Source: Lyngbya sp. PCC 8106
GTDB taxonomy: Bacteria; Cyanobacteriota; Cyanobacteriia; Cyanobacteriales; Microcoleaceae
NCBI RefSeq assembly: GCF_000169095.1
Contig: NZ_AAVU01000024.1
Span: forward strand, 1 to 64,000
Length of the DNA stretch: 64,000 nucleotides
Direction: 5' to 3'
The notes under the pieces: generated by a model
The model's database searches: none
Told to the model about the DNA's origin: nothing
Seen by the model: the letters and a program-made list of their open reading frames with translations, nothing else
Translations under genes and position numbers: made by a program
Part shown: positions 8,578 to 18,059 of the stretch, piece by piece
Layout: the number at the start of each line of letters is the position of its first letter
How positions within the stretch are numbered: the stretch's first letter is position 1

Positions 8578-9402
8578 TTACTCGATCACTTGTAATTTTT
8601 TAATTTGTTGTTCAGGAATTCCCCAACTTCTTAAAATAGTATAAGCTAAAATTTGATGACCTGCTAAATTGGGATGAATCCCATCCCGAGTCAGGATATT
8701 TTGAGCCTGTCCACCATAACGTTGATAGGTTAAAATTACATCTCGAAAGGGAAGGTTGAGATCCAAAAATTGACATCTATTTTGAGTGGAAACGGCTCGC
8801 ATGACGGCAATATATTCACGCAAACGGATATTTTCTCGACTGTTTAAATCTTCGGTAATGATAGTAGGAGACAAAAATAAAATAGGTATATTTCGAGCTT
8901 GTGCTGCTTTTACCATTGCGGTTAAATTTTGGCGGTAACTTTCTATATTGGCTGTATTTTGTGACTCGTTTGAGGCTGTTTTAAAACTTTGAATAATATC
9001 GTTAACGCCGACATTAATCGTCACTAAATCGGGTTTTTTCTCGAGGACATCTTGTTGAAATCGTTGTTGTAAATCAGCAGAAGTTTGACCGGATACTCCG
9101 GCTTGAATCAGTTCAATTTTAGATTGAGGATAGAGGGTATTCAGATATCGCTGCATTAACCAGACATAACCCCCATAATTTCCGCCTGCTTGGGTAATAC
9201 TATCCCCCAATAAAATAATTTTTTGTTTTCCTTGTAGGGGAGTTAATTGTTGAGGTTCAGGAGTCAGTTCAACCGCAACCGGAGGTGAGGGAATGCTAAT
9301 CACAACTCCCACAGTGAGTAACGCAGAAATTGCTTGCATCAGAAGGGAAAGCGGTAATATTTTAATCTTACAAAACGAGAGGTTAGTGATTTTTTTATTC
9401 AT
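8578..9402 (-). CDS. SGNH/GDSL hydrolase, secreted
   Basis: A 274-residue esterase/lipase-like protein with a signal segment (about residues 12-43) and the SGNH blocks in order: GDSITQ (nucleophile Ser, about residue 67), a Gly block at QAGVSGQT, NVGVNDI (Asn) and DGIHPN with the catalytic Asp/His. It resembles the TesA/lysophospholipase L1 group. The substrate is not evident; envelope lipids or O-acetylated polysaccharides are possible. Its stop is 129 bases from sdhB and its start 36 bases downstream of the PlsY-dikinase gene on the same strand, so it may share that transcript. Confidence 0.85.
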   Translation of the reverse strand: MNKKITNLSFCKIKILPLSLLMQAISALLTVGVVISIPSPPVAVELTPEPQQLTPLQGKQKIILLGDSITQAGGNYGGYVWLMQRYLNTLYPQSKIELIQAGVSGQTSADLQQRFQQDVLEKKPDLVTINVGVNDIIQSFKTASNESQNTANIESYRQNLTAMVKAAQARNIPILFLSPTIITEDLNSRENIRLREYIAVMRAVSTQNRCQFLDLNLPFRDVILTYQRYGGQAQNILTRDGIHPNLAGHQILAYTILRSWGIPEQQIKKLQVIE

Positions 9403-9438
9403 GGTAAACGATTCAATGAAAACGCCTCTATTTGGAGT

Positions 9439-12369
9439 TTATTTCAACTCATTCTCAGCTAAAATTTCTATCGTTCCTCGATAACCATCAACTCGTACCC
9501 GTTGACCATTTCTAAACAAAGAAACTGCATTTGGAATATTCATCACGGCGGGAATTCGATATTCGCGAGCGATAATTGCGCCATGAGAAAGTTGTCCACC
9601 GACTTCGGAAATAATCGCTTGAGCATTGATGAGCAAAGGCGCCCAACCTGCATCAGTATAAGGAACAACTAAAATATATTTTTCTGGGCTGTTGGTGAGA
9701 CTATCTCCAATACTCCGACAAATTTGAATTGTTCCTTCTACACAGCCAACACTCGCTGGAATTCCGGTAAAAATTGAGGAATTTTGAGATTCAATTTGGG
9801 GAGAATTTAAAGTTTTAGGCAATGTATTTCCGTAAACTAAATCAGGAACTTTAAGGGTTTTATTTTGTTCAAATTTTTCGCGTCTTTCCTTGACTTTTGT
9901 TTGCAGAGCATCTGTATTATCTTGACGAATCCAATCTTGAATTTCTGCAAATTCTAAAAAGAAAATGTCATCAGTTTTGTCTAAAAGATTCGTTGCAATT
10001 CCTTTTTCAGCAATGGCTAAAAATGTCCACCGGAGATGGGCTAAAAGTTGACCATAAGCTTCAGCAATTCTTCCTTTAATTATTGCTCTTTCTCGACATT
10101 GAGATAGTCGCAAACGTTGTCCAATACTCAGCTTATTGGGATTGAATTTTTCAACTTTAACCGTTGGATTTTGAATCATCGATAAAAAGCTTTTTCGGAA
10201 CACTTCGGGTTGTTCTTTCCAGGTTGATACAGCAATATTAGTCCCAACTTCACTTAAATAACCATAAGTATTTAACCACTCGGTAAATTCAACTTGTAAT
10301 TCTGAGATTTGATTGAATTGTTGTTCTAATTCAGATAATGAAGCGGTTTCATTGATAGAGATTTGTCCTCGAAATTTATCCGCTAAGGTTTGTAGGGAAC
10401 ACATTGCCATAACTTCGGGATTATTTTCGGTGGGCAACCATTCATCAGAAACTTGAAAAATAGTACGTCGAATGGCTAACCCAATCGGCCCTAAAATATT
10501 ATAATAAGTGAGAGATTTCAGTAATTCTTGAATCCGTTCTGCCCGGTCAAGCAGTTCAGTCAGAGATTGAGAATTCAAGGGATAAGACGGATTATTAGAC
10601 TCGGCTTTAAGTCGGTTTAAGGCAGGTAAAAAGGTTTGACGATAATCTCGCTGAAACGATTGAGCTAAAATCATTTCTCGCCGTACTAAACGTAACAACC
10701 CGGGTAAAGAAGGTAAAACTTTACTGATGGGAGGTTTTCCCATTTTTTGACCTCGTAACAAAAACTCTAACCCCTGTTCGGGTAATCCCATCATCCGAAA
10801 AATTGCACCGAGTAAGGTGGCATTAAAATAAGCATGAGAACCTAACAAGGTTGCTGTTTCTTTAAAATCTAATTGGGCGGCTTTTTCTTTTCCCAAAACC
10901 AGTGTAAAAATTTCGCCCCAAACCCCACAGGTTAAAGGACGATTAATTGACCACGTTAAAGGAGGAATTGTACCCGGAATGACTTCAGAAGCAATCGTTC
11001 TTGTCCAAATTGGTCTTAAATTTGTAATTGGACGACTTTGTAAAATCCAGATATTCTCCTCATCCCAACCCCATTCAATATCTTGAGGTAAACCATGATA
11101 AAAAACTTCAATGTCTTGAGCCAGTTTAACCAATTCAGCGATAATAGTTCTCGGTAAAAGAGATGAATTTTTGAGTACATTTGACATCTCTTTTTTGGAT
11201 TTTAGATTAGTGAAGTCAATCTCTAAATGAAGGGGTGTAAATTTTCCCCCAACCACACTTTCTGCCCCACCCGGTAACGCTTCAATAATCACTTTTGTAG
11301 ACCCATCGAGGGGATGACGACTAAACATTACCCCGGCGACTTTGCTACTAATATAAGGTTGAATTAAAATCGCAATTCCTTCATCTGGAATTTGGCGCTG
11401 ATGCCGATAGGAAATCGCCTCGGAACTCCAATAGGACTGACGACAACAATCAATAGCTTCGATTAATTCTGTCTCTGTGGTGACTGGCCCAATAGTTTGA
11501 TATTGTCCGGCAGCCGAATTGTTCTCGCTATCTTCTCCAATCGCTGAAGACCTGACAATTAAGGGCAGATTAGCATTCGGAATCGGTAGACTAAAATGAG
11601 AAAGTTTGGGTGCGGTTTGTGTTTTCAGTTTAAAGGTCGGTAAAACCCAACCGGAAGGCACTTTAAACCCGGCTTGTTTCAGTTGGCTCAATCGACTGGC
11701 TTTTGCACCATAAATGGCTTCATCTAAGGGGTCTGATAAAGTTAATAAACGCTGTTTTTTATACAAACCAAAATCATCTCCTTGACGCAAATTAATAACG
11801 ATTAAAGTCACTGCTAAACCAATAGCTGCCAATATTTCTAAAAGAAAGTCAGCGAGGGAAGTCGTGAAGGGAATACGCCACAATCCGACCCAAAACGGCC
11901 CGCTAAGGCAACCCCAACGCACAGCCCTCAGTCTGGCTTGAGTCGGATGAGAGGGAGTCACTAAACGCCCAATTTGCCAGATGACTAAGCCTGTGATGAT
12001 TGTACTCAAGGTCACGGTTACAGAGTAAACTAGAGTTCCCCAAGTCGCGTTGGTGACACCTCCACCCCGAGCGATGAAATATCGCCCTAAAACTAGAAAG
12101 ATTAATCCTACTAATTCTAAGGCAGAAATGCCAGGAAACCAGGCCTTTGCCAGTAGGACGGGGAAAATTCCTCGGGCTATCTCGGCTAAAACGGCGGCAA
12201 TTCCGGCTTTTTTTCCGGCGTGGGTGAAGGCGGCGGCGACACTGACGTTCCCCGTGCCGACTTGGGTTAAGTCGATACCCGTCAAAATTTTGACGACAAA
12301 GTAAGTCAGAGGAAGGGCACCCAAGCTAAAACTACTGAGAATGAAAACGATTAGTTTCCCAAAAAACAT
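9439..12369 (-). CDS. Fusion of PlsY-like acyltransferase and PEP-synthase/rifampicin-phosphotransferase-like dikinase
   Basis: A 976-residue two-part protein. Residues about 1-205 are a multi-span PlsY-like membrane domain with GTGNVSVAAA and RGGGVTNATWG where true PlsY has GSGNxGATN and GGKGVAT, so key glycerol-3-phosphate acyltransferase positions are altered. Residues about 215-450 form a pyruvate-phosphate-dikinase ATP-binding domain (VRSSAIGEDSENN, DIEWGWDEENIWILQSRPIT). A helical middle region follows, then a C-terminal swivelling phosphohistidine domain with GGQLSHGAIIAREYRIPAV (His about 929). The PEP/pyruvate barrel of true PEP synthase is missing. The order ATP-grasp, middle, His domain is that of rifampicin phosphotransferase. 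The substrate is unknown; phosphorylating a lipid or lipid-linked small molecule is speculation. Confidence 0.8.
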   Translation of the reverse strand: MFFGKLIVFILSSFSLGALPLTYFVVKILTGIDLTQVGTGNVSVAAAFTHAGKKAGIAAVLAEIARGIFPVLLAKAWFPGISALELVGLIFLVLGRYFIARGGGVTNATWGTLVYSVTVTLSTIITGLVIWQIGRLVTPSHPTQARLRAVRWGCLSGPFWVGLWRIPFTTSLADFLLEILAAIGLAVTLIVINLRQGDDFGLYKKQRLLTLSDPLDEAIYGAKASRLSQLKQAGFKVPSGWVLPTFKLKTQTAPKLSHFSLPIPNANLPLIVRSSAIGEDSENNSAAGQYQTIGPVTTETELIEAIDCCRQSYWSSEAISYRHQRQIPDEGIAILIQPYISSKVAGVMFSRHPLDGSTKVIIEALPGGAESVVGGKFTPLHLEIDFTNLKSKKEMSNVLKNSSLLPRTIIAELVKLAQDIEVFYHGLPQDIEWGWDEENIWILQSRPITNLRPIWTRTIASEVIPGTIPPLTWSINRPLTCGVWGEIFTLVLGKEKAAQLDFKETATLLGSHAYFNATLLGAIFRMMGLPEQGLEFLLRGQKMGKPPISKVLPSLPGLLRLVRREMILAQSFQRDYRQTFLPALNRLKAESNNPSYPLNSQSLTELLDRAERIQELLKSLTYYNILGPIGLAIRRTIFQVSDEWLPTENNPEVMAMCSLQTLADKFRGQISINETASLSELEQQFNQISELQVEFTEWLNTYGYLSEVGTNIAVSTWKEQPEVFRKSFLSMIQNPTVKVEKFNPNKLSIGQRLRLSQCRERAIIKGRIAEAYGQLLAHLRWTFLAIAEKGIATNLLDKTDDIFFLEFAEIQDWIRQDNTDALQTKVKERREKFEQNKTLKVPDLVYGNTLPKTLNSPQIESQNSSIFTGIPASVGCVEGTIQICRSIGDSLTNSPEKYILVVPYTDAGWAPLLINAQAIISEVGGQLSHGAIIAREYRIPAVMNIPNAVSLFRNGQRVRVDGYRGTIEILAENELK

Positions 12370-12440
12370 TTGACTGTGATTATGCGTAAGATAATATTCT
12401 CATGTTTTATCGTCAGTTGGTGAACTCGGCAATCAAATGT

Positions 12441-14960
12441 TTAACGATTGACACAATAATCTAGGTTTAATAAGACATAAGGAAAGGCAAAGGTAAACCA
12501 ACCTTCCCAAACTTGTTCGGCTTGTTGACTATCAATAAAACTGTTGACCATTCTCCGCCACCGGGTATCGTTATTGGGTAAAGCCACCCCATAAAAATCA
12601 CAGGTGAGGGGTTTTTCGGGAACTAAGGTGTAGTTTTCTATCGGTACTTGTTGTCTAAAGAGTTCTCCTAAAGTGAGAATTCCATCATTCGCGAAGGTAT
12701 CAATTTGGTTGTTTGTTACTGCTTTAACGGCGTCTGATATGGCATTTTCTCCGCGAAAATAAATGGTTTGTGCTTGGGGATATTGTTGGCGGATAAATTG
12801 TTCATTTGTTGAGTTTCTAACGACTCCGGTTTTGATGTCATTTAAGCTTGTGTTGGGCTGAATTTGATCTTCGTTTTTGGTTTGAATTAAAAATTGGGTT
12901 CCGGTGACAAAGAAAGGTTGAGAAAAAGCGACATCTGGAATATTATTGCGAATTGTATTAGGGCCGCATTCGAGATGGACAGTTTTGTTGCGAACTAATT
13001 GAAAACGGTTATCGAGATTAGACGGAAATCGAACTAATTGAACTTTAATAGCTGTATCCAGTTTTTCGGTTAAATGATTCGCAAAATCATTCAAAAAGTC
13101 TGAACAATATCCTGTCCAATTCTGTTTATTGTCAATATAGCCAAACGGGGCGGCATCCCGTCTCATCGCTGCTTTTAAAACTCCTGTGCGTTTAATTTCT
13201 TCTAAAATTGTTTCTCCTGCGGGGGGTGGGGGAAGTTCAACAATTGGGGATTTGGGTAAGAGTGGAGCAGGTACCGGCCCTCCATAAGCGGCTTCGAGTT
13301 GGGAGAGAGAAAGGGACTGAATGAAGTTAATATCTAAGCCTTCTTGACTGAGAGATTTATTGTAAGAAGAACTTAGGTAAGGTAAGTCTTGTTGACGTTG
13401 TTTGAGGTAGACATTAAAGAATGCTGTGCTTAAACCAAAGAAATAAGGTCTTCCCAGGTCGAAATTTGTCCCAATAATAAATTTAGGAACACCTGCAACG
13501 CCTTTTGTATCAGAACGCAGCGTTGAAGAAAAATGGGTTCCTGGCACCATTAAGGAGAGATATTTTTCCGGGGAATTCAACCACAAAAAAGGATGGACTT
13601 GTTCTTGAATAACTGGAGTGACAATATCATTTGCACCCGCAACCATTAAGGTTGGAACTTCGACTTTACTCATTCCTTCCGGGCCGTATAATGCACTGGT
13701 GAGAGGATGAGCGGCAACAATTGCTTTAATGCGAGGATCTCGTAAATCATAGTTGTTTTGAGGGAGATAAACCGCTCGACATTGCAGTAATAAAGACGCA
13801 TTTAAGGTAAAGAGATCCGGTGTACATTGTTGTCTGAGTCGATTGTAGTTGATTTCTGCACCCCCTAACGCTAAGGCGGTTGTTCCTCCAAAGGAATTTC
13901 CAATCGCACCAATTTGATCAAAATCAATTAATTTTTTCCAAAAGGGATCGGTTTTAACTAACTTTTCAACCTCATCTAACAGATAAATAATATCTAAAGG
14001 ACGGCTGATATATTCAATCGGACTGAGCAATAAATCTACCTCGCCTCGAATAAAGGCATCTCGATATCCTAAACTACTTCCGATGTGTTCAGGAGTAGCA
14101 ACAATATACCCATAAGAGGCAATATGTCGGGCTAAACTATCGTGACCTTTGTAGGAACCAAAACCATGACTAGAAATAATTAAAGGAACGGGTTCGGTGA
14201 GTCCTTCTGGAATTAAAAAATCAACATCGAGTTGATAGGAACCGGATAAACCTGTCTCGGTTTGACGAATATTTTTAATTTGAAAACTGACTTCTTTTTT
14301 TGTGAGTTTATAAGGCCCAGGTTCTCGTAAATCAATTAATTGAGAAAAATCAACTTTAGGGTCTGCTGCGGCTTCGGCGATCGCTTCTTGAATGATGACT
14401 TGAGTTGCGACTTCTCGATATCCTAATAGAATGGGTAATTCTTCAGCGAGTTCAAAGATGAGATTAGCATCAACTTGGATACTTTCTGCCGGAAATTTCC
14501 GAATTACATTTAATAATGTGAACCCCTCGGGATCAGAAGCCGCCGTCATAATTGCCAAGCGTAAAGCCTCGGAACCATTGATGTTAGTCTCGGTTTGCAA
14601 GACTTGTCCTAATCTTTCAAATAACGGATCAGCAAGGGGCATATTAATTGCCCGAGAAACAATTTCAGGGTTGACATCAAAACGCTGTCCTAAAATTTTA
14701 CGAAAATCTCCTAATCTGTTTTTACCAATTAACTGAGCATAAACTCCAAAGTCACCTGTTATTCTGCCCTCATTGACAAAAGTTTCCAAGTTCTCAACAG
14801 ACATATAAACATTGATGGGAGGATAGGAAAAGGTAATCTGTTCGGCTCCCAAAGCAGCTTTTGGCTTGAATAAACTGGGTAATATTCCACAACTCCAGAC
14901 TAAACTTAAAGAGAGCAAACTGACGATACTGACTCGGGCTAGCTGAACTCGCTTGTTCAT
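12441..14960 (-). CDS. DUF1400 alpha/beta hydrolase fused to a family-3 solute-binding domain
   Basis: An 839-residue secreted or membrane-anchored fusion. After a signal segment (about 10-38) come a DUF1400 helical domain (about 40-170) and an alpha/beta hydrolase of the dienelactone-hydrolase/PAF-acetylhydrolase type with oxyanion region SSHGFGSYKG and nucleophile Ser356 in GNSFGG. From about residue 600 (RTGVLKAAMRRDAAPFGYID) to the end it is a complete SBP_bac_3 domain, the kind that binds amino acids or other small solutes for ABC transport. No permease is nearby. The SBP may sense or capture a product of the hydrolase. The hydrolase part is paralogous to the next gene, which lacks the SBP. 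Confidence 0.85.
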   Translation of the reverse strand: MNKRVQLARVSIVSLLSLSLVWSCGILPSLFKPKAALGAEQITFSYPPINVYMSVENLETFVNEGRITGDFGVYAQLIGKNRLGDFRKILGQRFDVNPEIVSRAINMPLADPLFERLGQVLQTETNINGSEALRLAIMTAASDPEGFTLLNVIRKFPAESIQVDANLIFELAEELPILLGYREVATQVIIQEAIAEAAADPKVDFSQLIDLREPGPYKLTKKEVSFQIKNIRQTETGLSGSYQLDVDFLIPEGLTEPVPLIISSHGFGSYKGHDSLARHIASYGYIVATPEHIGSSLGYRDAFIRGEVDLLLSPIEYISRPLDIIYLLDEVEKLVKTDPFWKKLIDFDQIGAIGNSFGGTTALALGGAEINYNRLRQQCTPDLFTLNASLLLQCRAVYLPQNNYDLRDPRIKAIVAAHPLTSALYGPEGMSKVEVPTLMVAGANDIVTPVIQEQVHPFLWLNSPEKYLSLMVPGTHFSSTLRSDTKGVAGVPKFIIGTNFDLGRPYFFGLSTAFFNVYLKQRQQDLPYLSSSYNKSLSQEGLDINFIQSLSLSQLEAAYGGPVPAPLLPKSPIVELPPPPAGETILEEIKRTGVLKAAMRRDAAPFGYIDNKQNWTGYCSDFLNDFANHLTEKLDTAIKVQLVRFPSNLDNRFQLVRNKTVHLECGPNTIRNNIPDVAFSQPFFVTGTQFLIQTKNEDQIQPNTSLNDIKTGVVRNSTNEQFIRQQYPQAQTIYFRGENAISDAVKAVTNNQIDTFANDGILTLGELFRQQVPIENYTLVPEKPLTCDFYGVALPNNDTRWRRMVNSFIDSQQAEQVWEGWFTFAFPYVLLNLDYCVNR

Positions 14961-15026
14961 GTTGAATCAAACTTAAGGGTTATCATTTAGTATAGATAAT
15001 TCGGGTCACTTTTGATAATTTCCGGG

Positions 15027-16685
15027 TTATTTATTTGTACTCCCGATTATCTGGGTCAAAATATCTGTAAGCTGATGAGAAGTTGAGGAGGAGAGGAAAC
15101 TTAGGGTATGAGGTTCTTGGCTAATCATCATTGCATAGGAAGAACGCAGATAGGGTTGATAGCTCGGTTGATTGGCGATATAGACTTGGAAAAATGCCAG
15201 ACTCAAAGCATTTACATAGGATTCAACAACAGGTAAGTTTTGACTGACTAATTCCGGTAAAGCTTCTTCTTCTAAAGAACGCAATTTTTGCAATGCTGAA
15301 AAATTAAGATTGAGGTGTTGTGATCCTTTGGTTAATGCAAAATATTTATTTTTTGAGGATAACCAGGTGAAAGAATGGAGTTGTTCGAGGATTACAGGTG
15401 TCAGTCGATCATTACTTCCAGAACCCCAAAAAATTGGCAAATTGACTTGACTTAAACTGGCTTGACCAAAAACGCTACTACTGACTGGATCGACTAGAAA
15501 AGCAGCAACAATTCGGTCATCTTTTAGGTTATAGTTTTGTTGAGGAAGTGTGAGGGCTTGACATTGTAACAGACGAGAAAGATTTAAGAGTTCAATGGGA
15601 GAACGACAATCTTGTTTCAGTTGCTCAAAGTTGATTTTTGCTCCGGCTAAAGCAAGGGCGGTATAAGCACCGAAAGATTGACCTGCAATTCCGACTTTTT
15701 TGAGGTTCAGTTTTCCTTGAAATTGAGACAAGTTTCGATCTTCGAGTTCGTTGAGAACCTGGGTTATATCCAAAGGACGATTAATAAATTCTTGCACATC
15801 AAAAACATCAGTTTCTCGTCCTTCAAAAAAGGCTTGTAAATGGCTAAAGTTGCTCCCTGGATGATGAACTGTAGCGACAACATATCCATGAGAAACGAGG
15901 TGTTGAACGAGATGTAACCAGGTTTCAGATGTTGCACCTAAACCGGGTGAAATGACAATGACAGGAATAGATTCGGGTTCTCCTTGTAATTGAGTTGGAA
16001 AATAAAGATTAACATTAAATTCACGATTACGTTGAGTATCTTGTAGTGTAAATGTTTCTCGGGAAACTTTATATTGACCTATTGTGCGAATATCTGCTAA
16101 CTGATAAAAGTCGATTTCTGGCTCCTGTTGAGCTTCTGCTTGAGTCCTTGTTTCTAAGGTTTGAACTAGAGATAGAGTTTCTTGTTTTAAACTGGATAGA
16201 TTATCGAATAATTCCTGAATTTTGACAATATCAAGCTGAATTTCTCCAGGAAACTGACGAATAATACTAAGGAGAGTTAAACCTTCGGGATTTGCGGATG
16301 CTTTCAGTACGGCATTTTGCAGGGCAACAGCACCATTTTCTCCCTCTTTTATCTGAATCATTTCTCCAATTGTTTCAAATAAAAGTTCTCCCATTTTAGC
16401 TTTAAAAACTTGCTGAACTTGTTGGGGATCAAATGTCAACTGCATTTTTAATAGTTGACGAAATTGTTCCTTTTGTTCTGGCGTTAAAAGATTAAGATAG
16501 GGAGATAGTTCAGGCTCAATATTATTATCTTTTGCATAATTTTCTAAAGTAGTCACAGAAATAGAAGTTTCCATTGAACCATAGTCAATGTAAATGCGTT
16601 CAGCCGCTACAACCGGAAAGGAATTTAAAATAAAAGATAAGGTACCCAAGGCCAGCCAGCGAGATTTTTTAAAGATTGTCTTCAT
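15027..16685 (-). CDS. DUF1400 alpha/beta hydrolase, secreted
   Basis: A 552-residue paralogue of the hydrolase part of the downstream gene. A signal peptide (about 1-28, ending PVVAA) is followed by a DUF1400 domain (to about 165) and an alpha/beta hydrolase with ISPGLGATSETW and nucleophile Ser337 in GQSFGAY, then a lid/tail region. The family is common in cyanobacteria and resembles chlorophyllase or PAF-acetylhydrolase folds, but its substrates are unknown. It lies 66 bases upstream of its fused paralogue on the same strand, so the pair probably arose by tandem duplication and is co-transcribed. Confidence 0.85.
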   Translation of the reverse strand: MKTIFKKSRWLALGTLSFILNSFPVVAAERIYIDYGSMETSISVTTLENYAKDNNIEPELSPYLNLLTPEQKEQFRQLLKMQLTFDPQQVQQVFKAKMGELLFETIGEMIQIKEGENGAVALQNAVLKASANPEGLTLLSIIRQFPGEIQLDIVKIQELFDNLSSLKQETLSLVQTLETRTQAEAQQEPEIDFYQLADIRTIGQYKVSRETFTLQDTQRNREFNVNLYFPTQLQGEPESIPVIVISPGLGATSETWLHLVQHLVSHGYVVATVHHPGSNFSHLQAFFEGRETDVFDVQEFINRPLDITQVLNELEDRNLSQFQGKLNLKKVGIAGQSFGAYTALALAGAKINFEQLKQDCRSPIELLNLSRLLQCQALTLPQQNYNLKDDRIVAAFLVDPVSSSVFGQASLSQVNLPIFWGSGSNDRLTPVILEQLHSFTWLSSKNKYFALTKGSQHLNLNFSALQKLRSLEEEALPELVSQNLPVVESYVNALSLAFFQVYIANQPSYQPYLRSSYAMMISQEPHTLSFLSSSTSHQLTDILTQIIGSTNK

Positions 16686-16935
16686 TTTTTTAAGTCAATT
16701 AATTTGCAGCTTGTTTGTTCAATGATTACTCCTCATTCTGATAAAATCACGAGAAGATCAACTCAGTAGAGACATCCTTGATAGATTTTAAACCTTATTT
16801 CTAAAAACGTGTTCCTTTTCTCTGAACAGAATTGTATTTTGGTTCAAAAACTGTTTTAATCTAGTGACTTTAGATACCGTTTGAGATAAAATCTAAAATT
16901 AGAGTTGTAATGAAAAAGTTTAAATCAAGTTTAAA

Positions 16936-17418
16936 TTGTCCAAACAAAAACAATTATCAATCATCGGTTGGCGAGAGTGGATTGTATTACCCGAACTCGG
17001 AGTAACCGCCATCAAAGCAAAAATTGATACAGGCGCCCGTTCCTCCGCCATCCATGCTTTTCATGTCGAAACCTTTTGGAAAGATGAAAAGCACTGGGTT
17101 CGTTTTCAAATGCACCCTTTCCAGCGAAATACATCGAAAACAATCACAGCCGAAGCTGAAATTTTAGATGAACGAGAAGTGCGTAATTCTGGGGGTCACG
17201 CCGAAAAAAGAATTGCGATTTTAACCACAGTTGAACTTCACGGACAACGATGGCCAATTGAACTGACTTTAACCAATCGAGATGTGATGGGGTTTCGGAT
17301 GCTACTCGGACGGGCTGCTGTACGAGAACATTTTTTAGTACATCCAGGTAAGTCTTATTTGCTAAGTCATAAACCGACGGATTTAGAATTATCTGAACCT
17401 GAAAATGAGGATGAATAA
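16936..17418 (+). CDS. Retropepsin-like aspartic protease (ATP-dependent zinc protease family)
   Basis: A 160-residue protein of the family named 'ATP-dependent zinc protease' (PF05618), now recognised as retropepsin-like. It has the aspartic-protease motif KIDTGARSSAIHA and the matching second hairpin MLLGRAAVREHFLVHPGKSY. Some relatives are encoded beside RimK-type ligases, but none is seen here. TTG at 16936 is taken as start because no ATG or GTG lies in frame upstream and the family begins just before IIGWREW. It is followed after two bases by the Uma2 gene. Confidence 0.8.
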   Translation: MSKQKQLSIIGWREWIVLPELGVTAIKAKIDTGARSSAIHAFHVETFWKDEKHWVRFQMHPFQRNTSKTITAEAEILDEREVRNSGGHAEKRIAILTTVELHGQRWPIELTLTNRDVMGFRMLLGRAAVREHFLVHPGKSYLLSHKPTDLELSEPENEDE

Positions 17419-17420
17419 CA

Positions 17421-18059
17421 ATGAAAATTAAGCTTGAACAAATTGTCGTTTCTCCCGGTCATCAAGTTTTGCTGAAAGATATAACTTGGCAAGAATTTGA
17501 ACAAATTTTAGAGGAATTGGGAGAAAGCCGTGCTTCTCGATTGTCTTATAGTCATGGAGTTTTAGAAATGATGACACCTTCATTGGAACATGAAAAAGAC
17601 AAAGAAATGGTTGGGGATTTAGTTAAAATGTTATTAGATACGCTGAATATTGATTTTGAGGCTTTGGGTTCAACCACGTTTAAAAGTGAACAAATGACCC
17701 AAGCCATAGAAGCGGACACCTGTTTTTATATTCAAAATCATCAAGCAGTTATTGGTAAAAATCGGATTGATTTAACTGTTAATCCACCTCCTGATCTCGC
17801 TATTGAAATTGATATTACCTCCCGCACAAAATTTGATAATTATCGTTTGTTAAGAGTTCCTGAACTTTGGCGTTACAATCAAAAAGGTTTGGAGATTAAT
17901 TTATTACAAATGGGAGAATATGTCAAGTCTAAAACCAGTCCTAATTTTCCCGGTATTCCGATTCTTGAGTTGATTAATCAGTTTGTGCAAAAAGCATTAA
18001 CTCAAGGCAGAAGTAAAGCTGTACGAGAGTTTCGACAATGGATGAAAGACAATATTTAA
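17421..18059 (+). CDS. Uma2 family (DUF820) PD-(D/E)XK nuclease-like protein
   Basis: A 212-residue member of a family strongly expanded in cyanobacteria. It has the restriction-endonuclease-like fold: an early conserved YSHGVLEMMTPS, and the core PPDLAIEIDITSRTKFDNY, which supplies the acidic and Lys catalytic positions. The biological role is not established; members are often mobile or horizontally shared. It starts two bases after the protease gene, so the two are probably one transcript. Its stop overlaps the hoxW stop region by four bases in convergent orientation. Confidence 0.85.
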   Translation: MKIKLEQIVVSPGHQVLLKDITWQEFEQILEELGESRASRLSYSHGVLEMMTPSLEHEKDKEMVGDLVKMLLDTLNIDFEALGSTTFKSEQMTQAIEADTCFYIQNHQAVIGKNRIDLTVNPPPDLAIEIDITSRTKFDNYRLLRVPELWRYNQKGLEINLLQMGEYVKSKTSPNFPGIPILELINQFVQKALTQGRSKAVREFRQWMKDNI

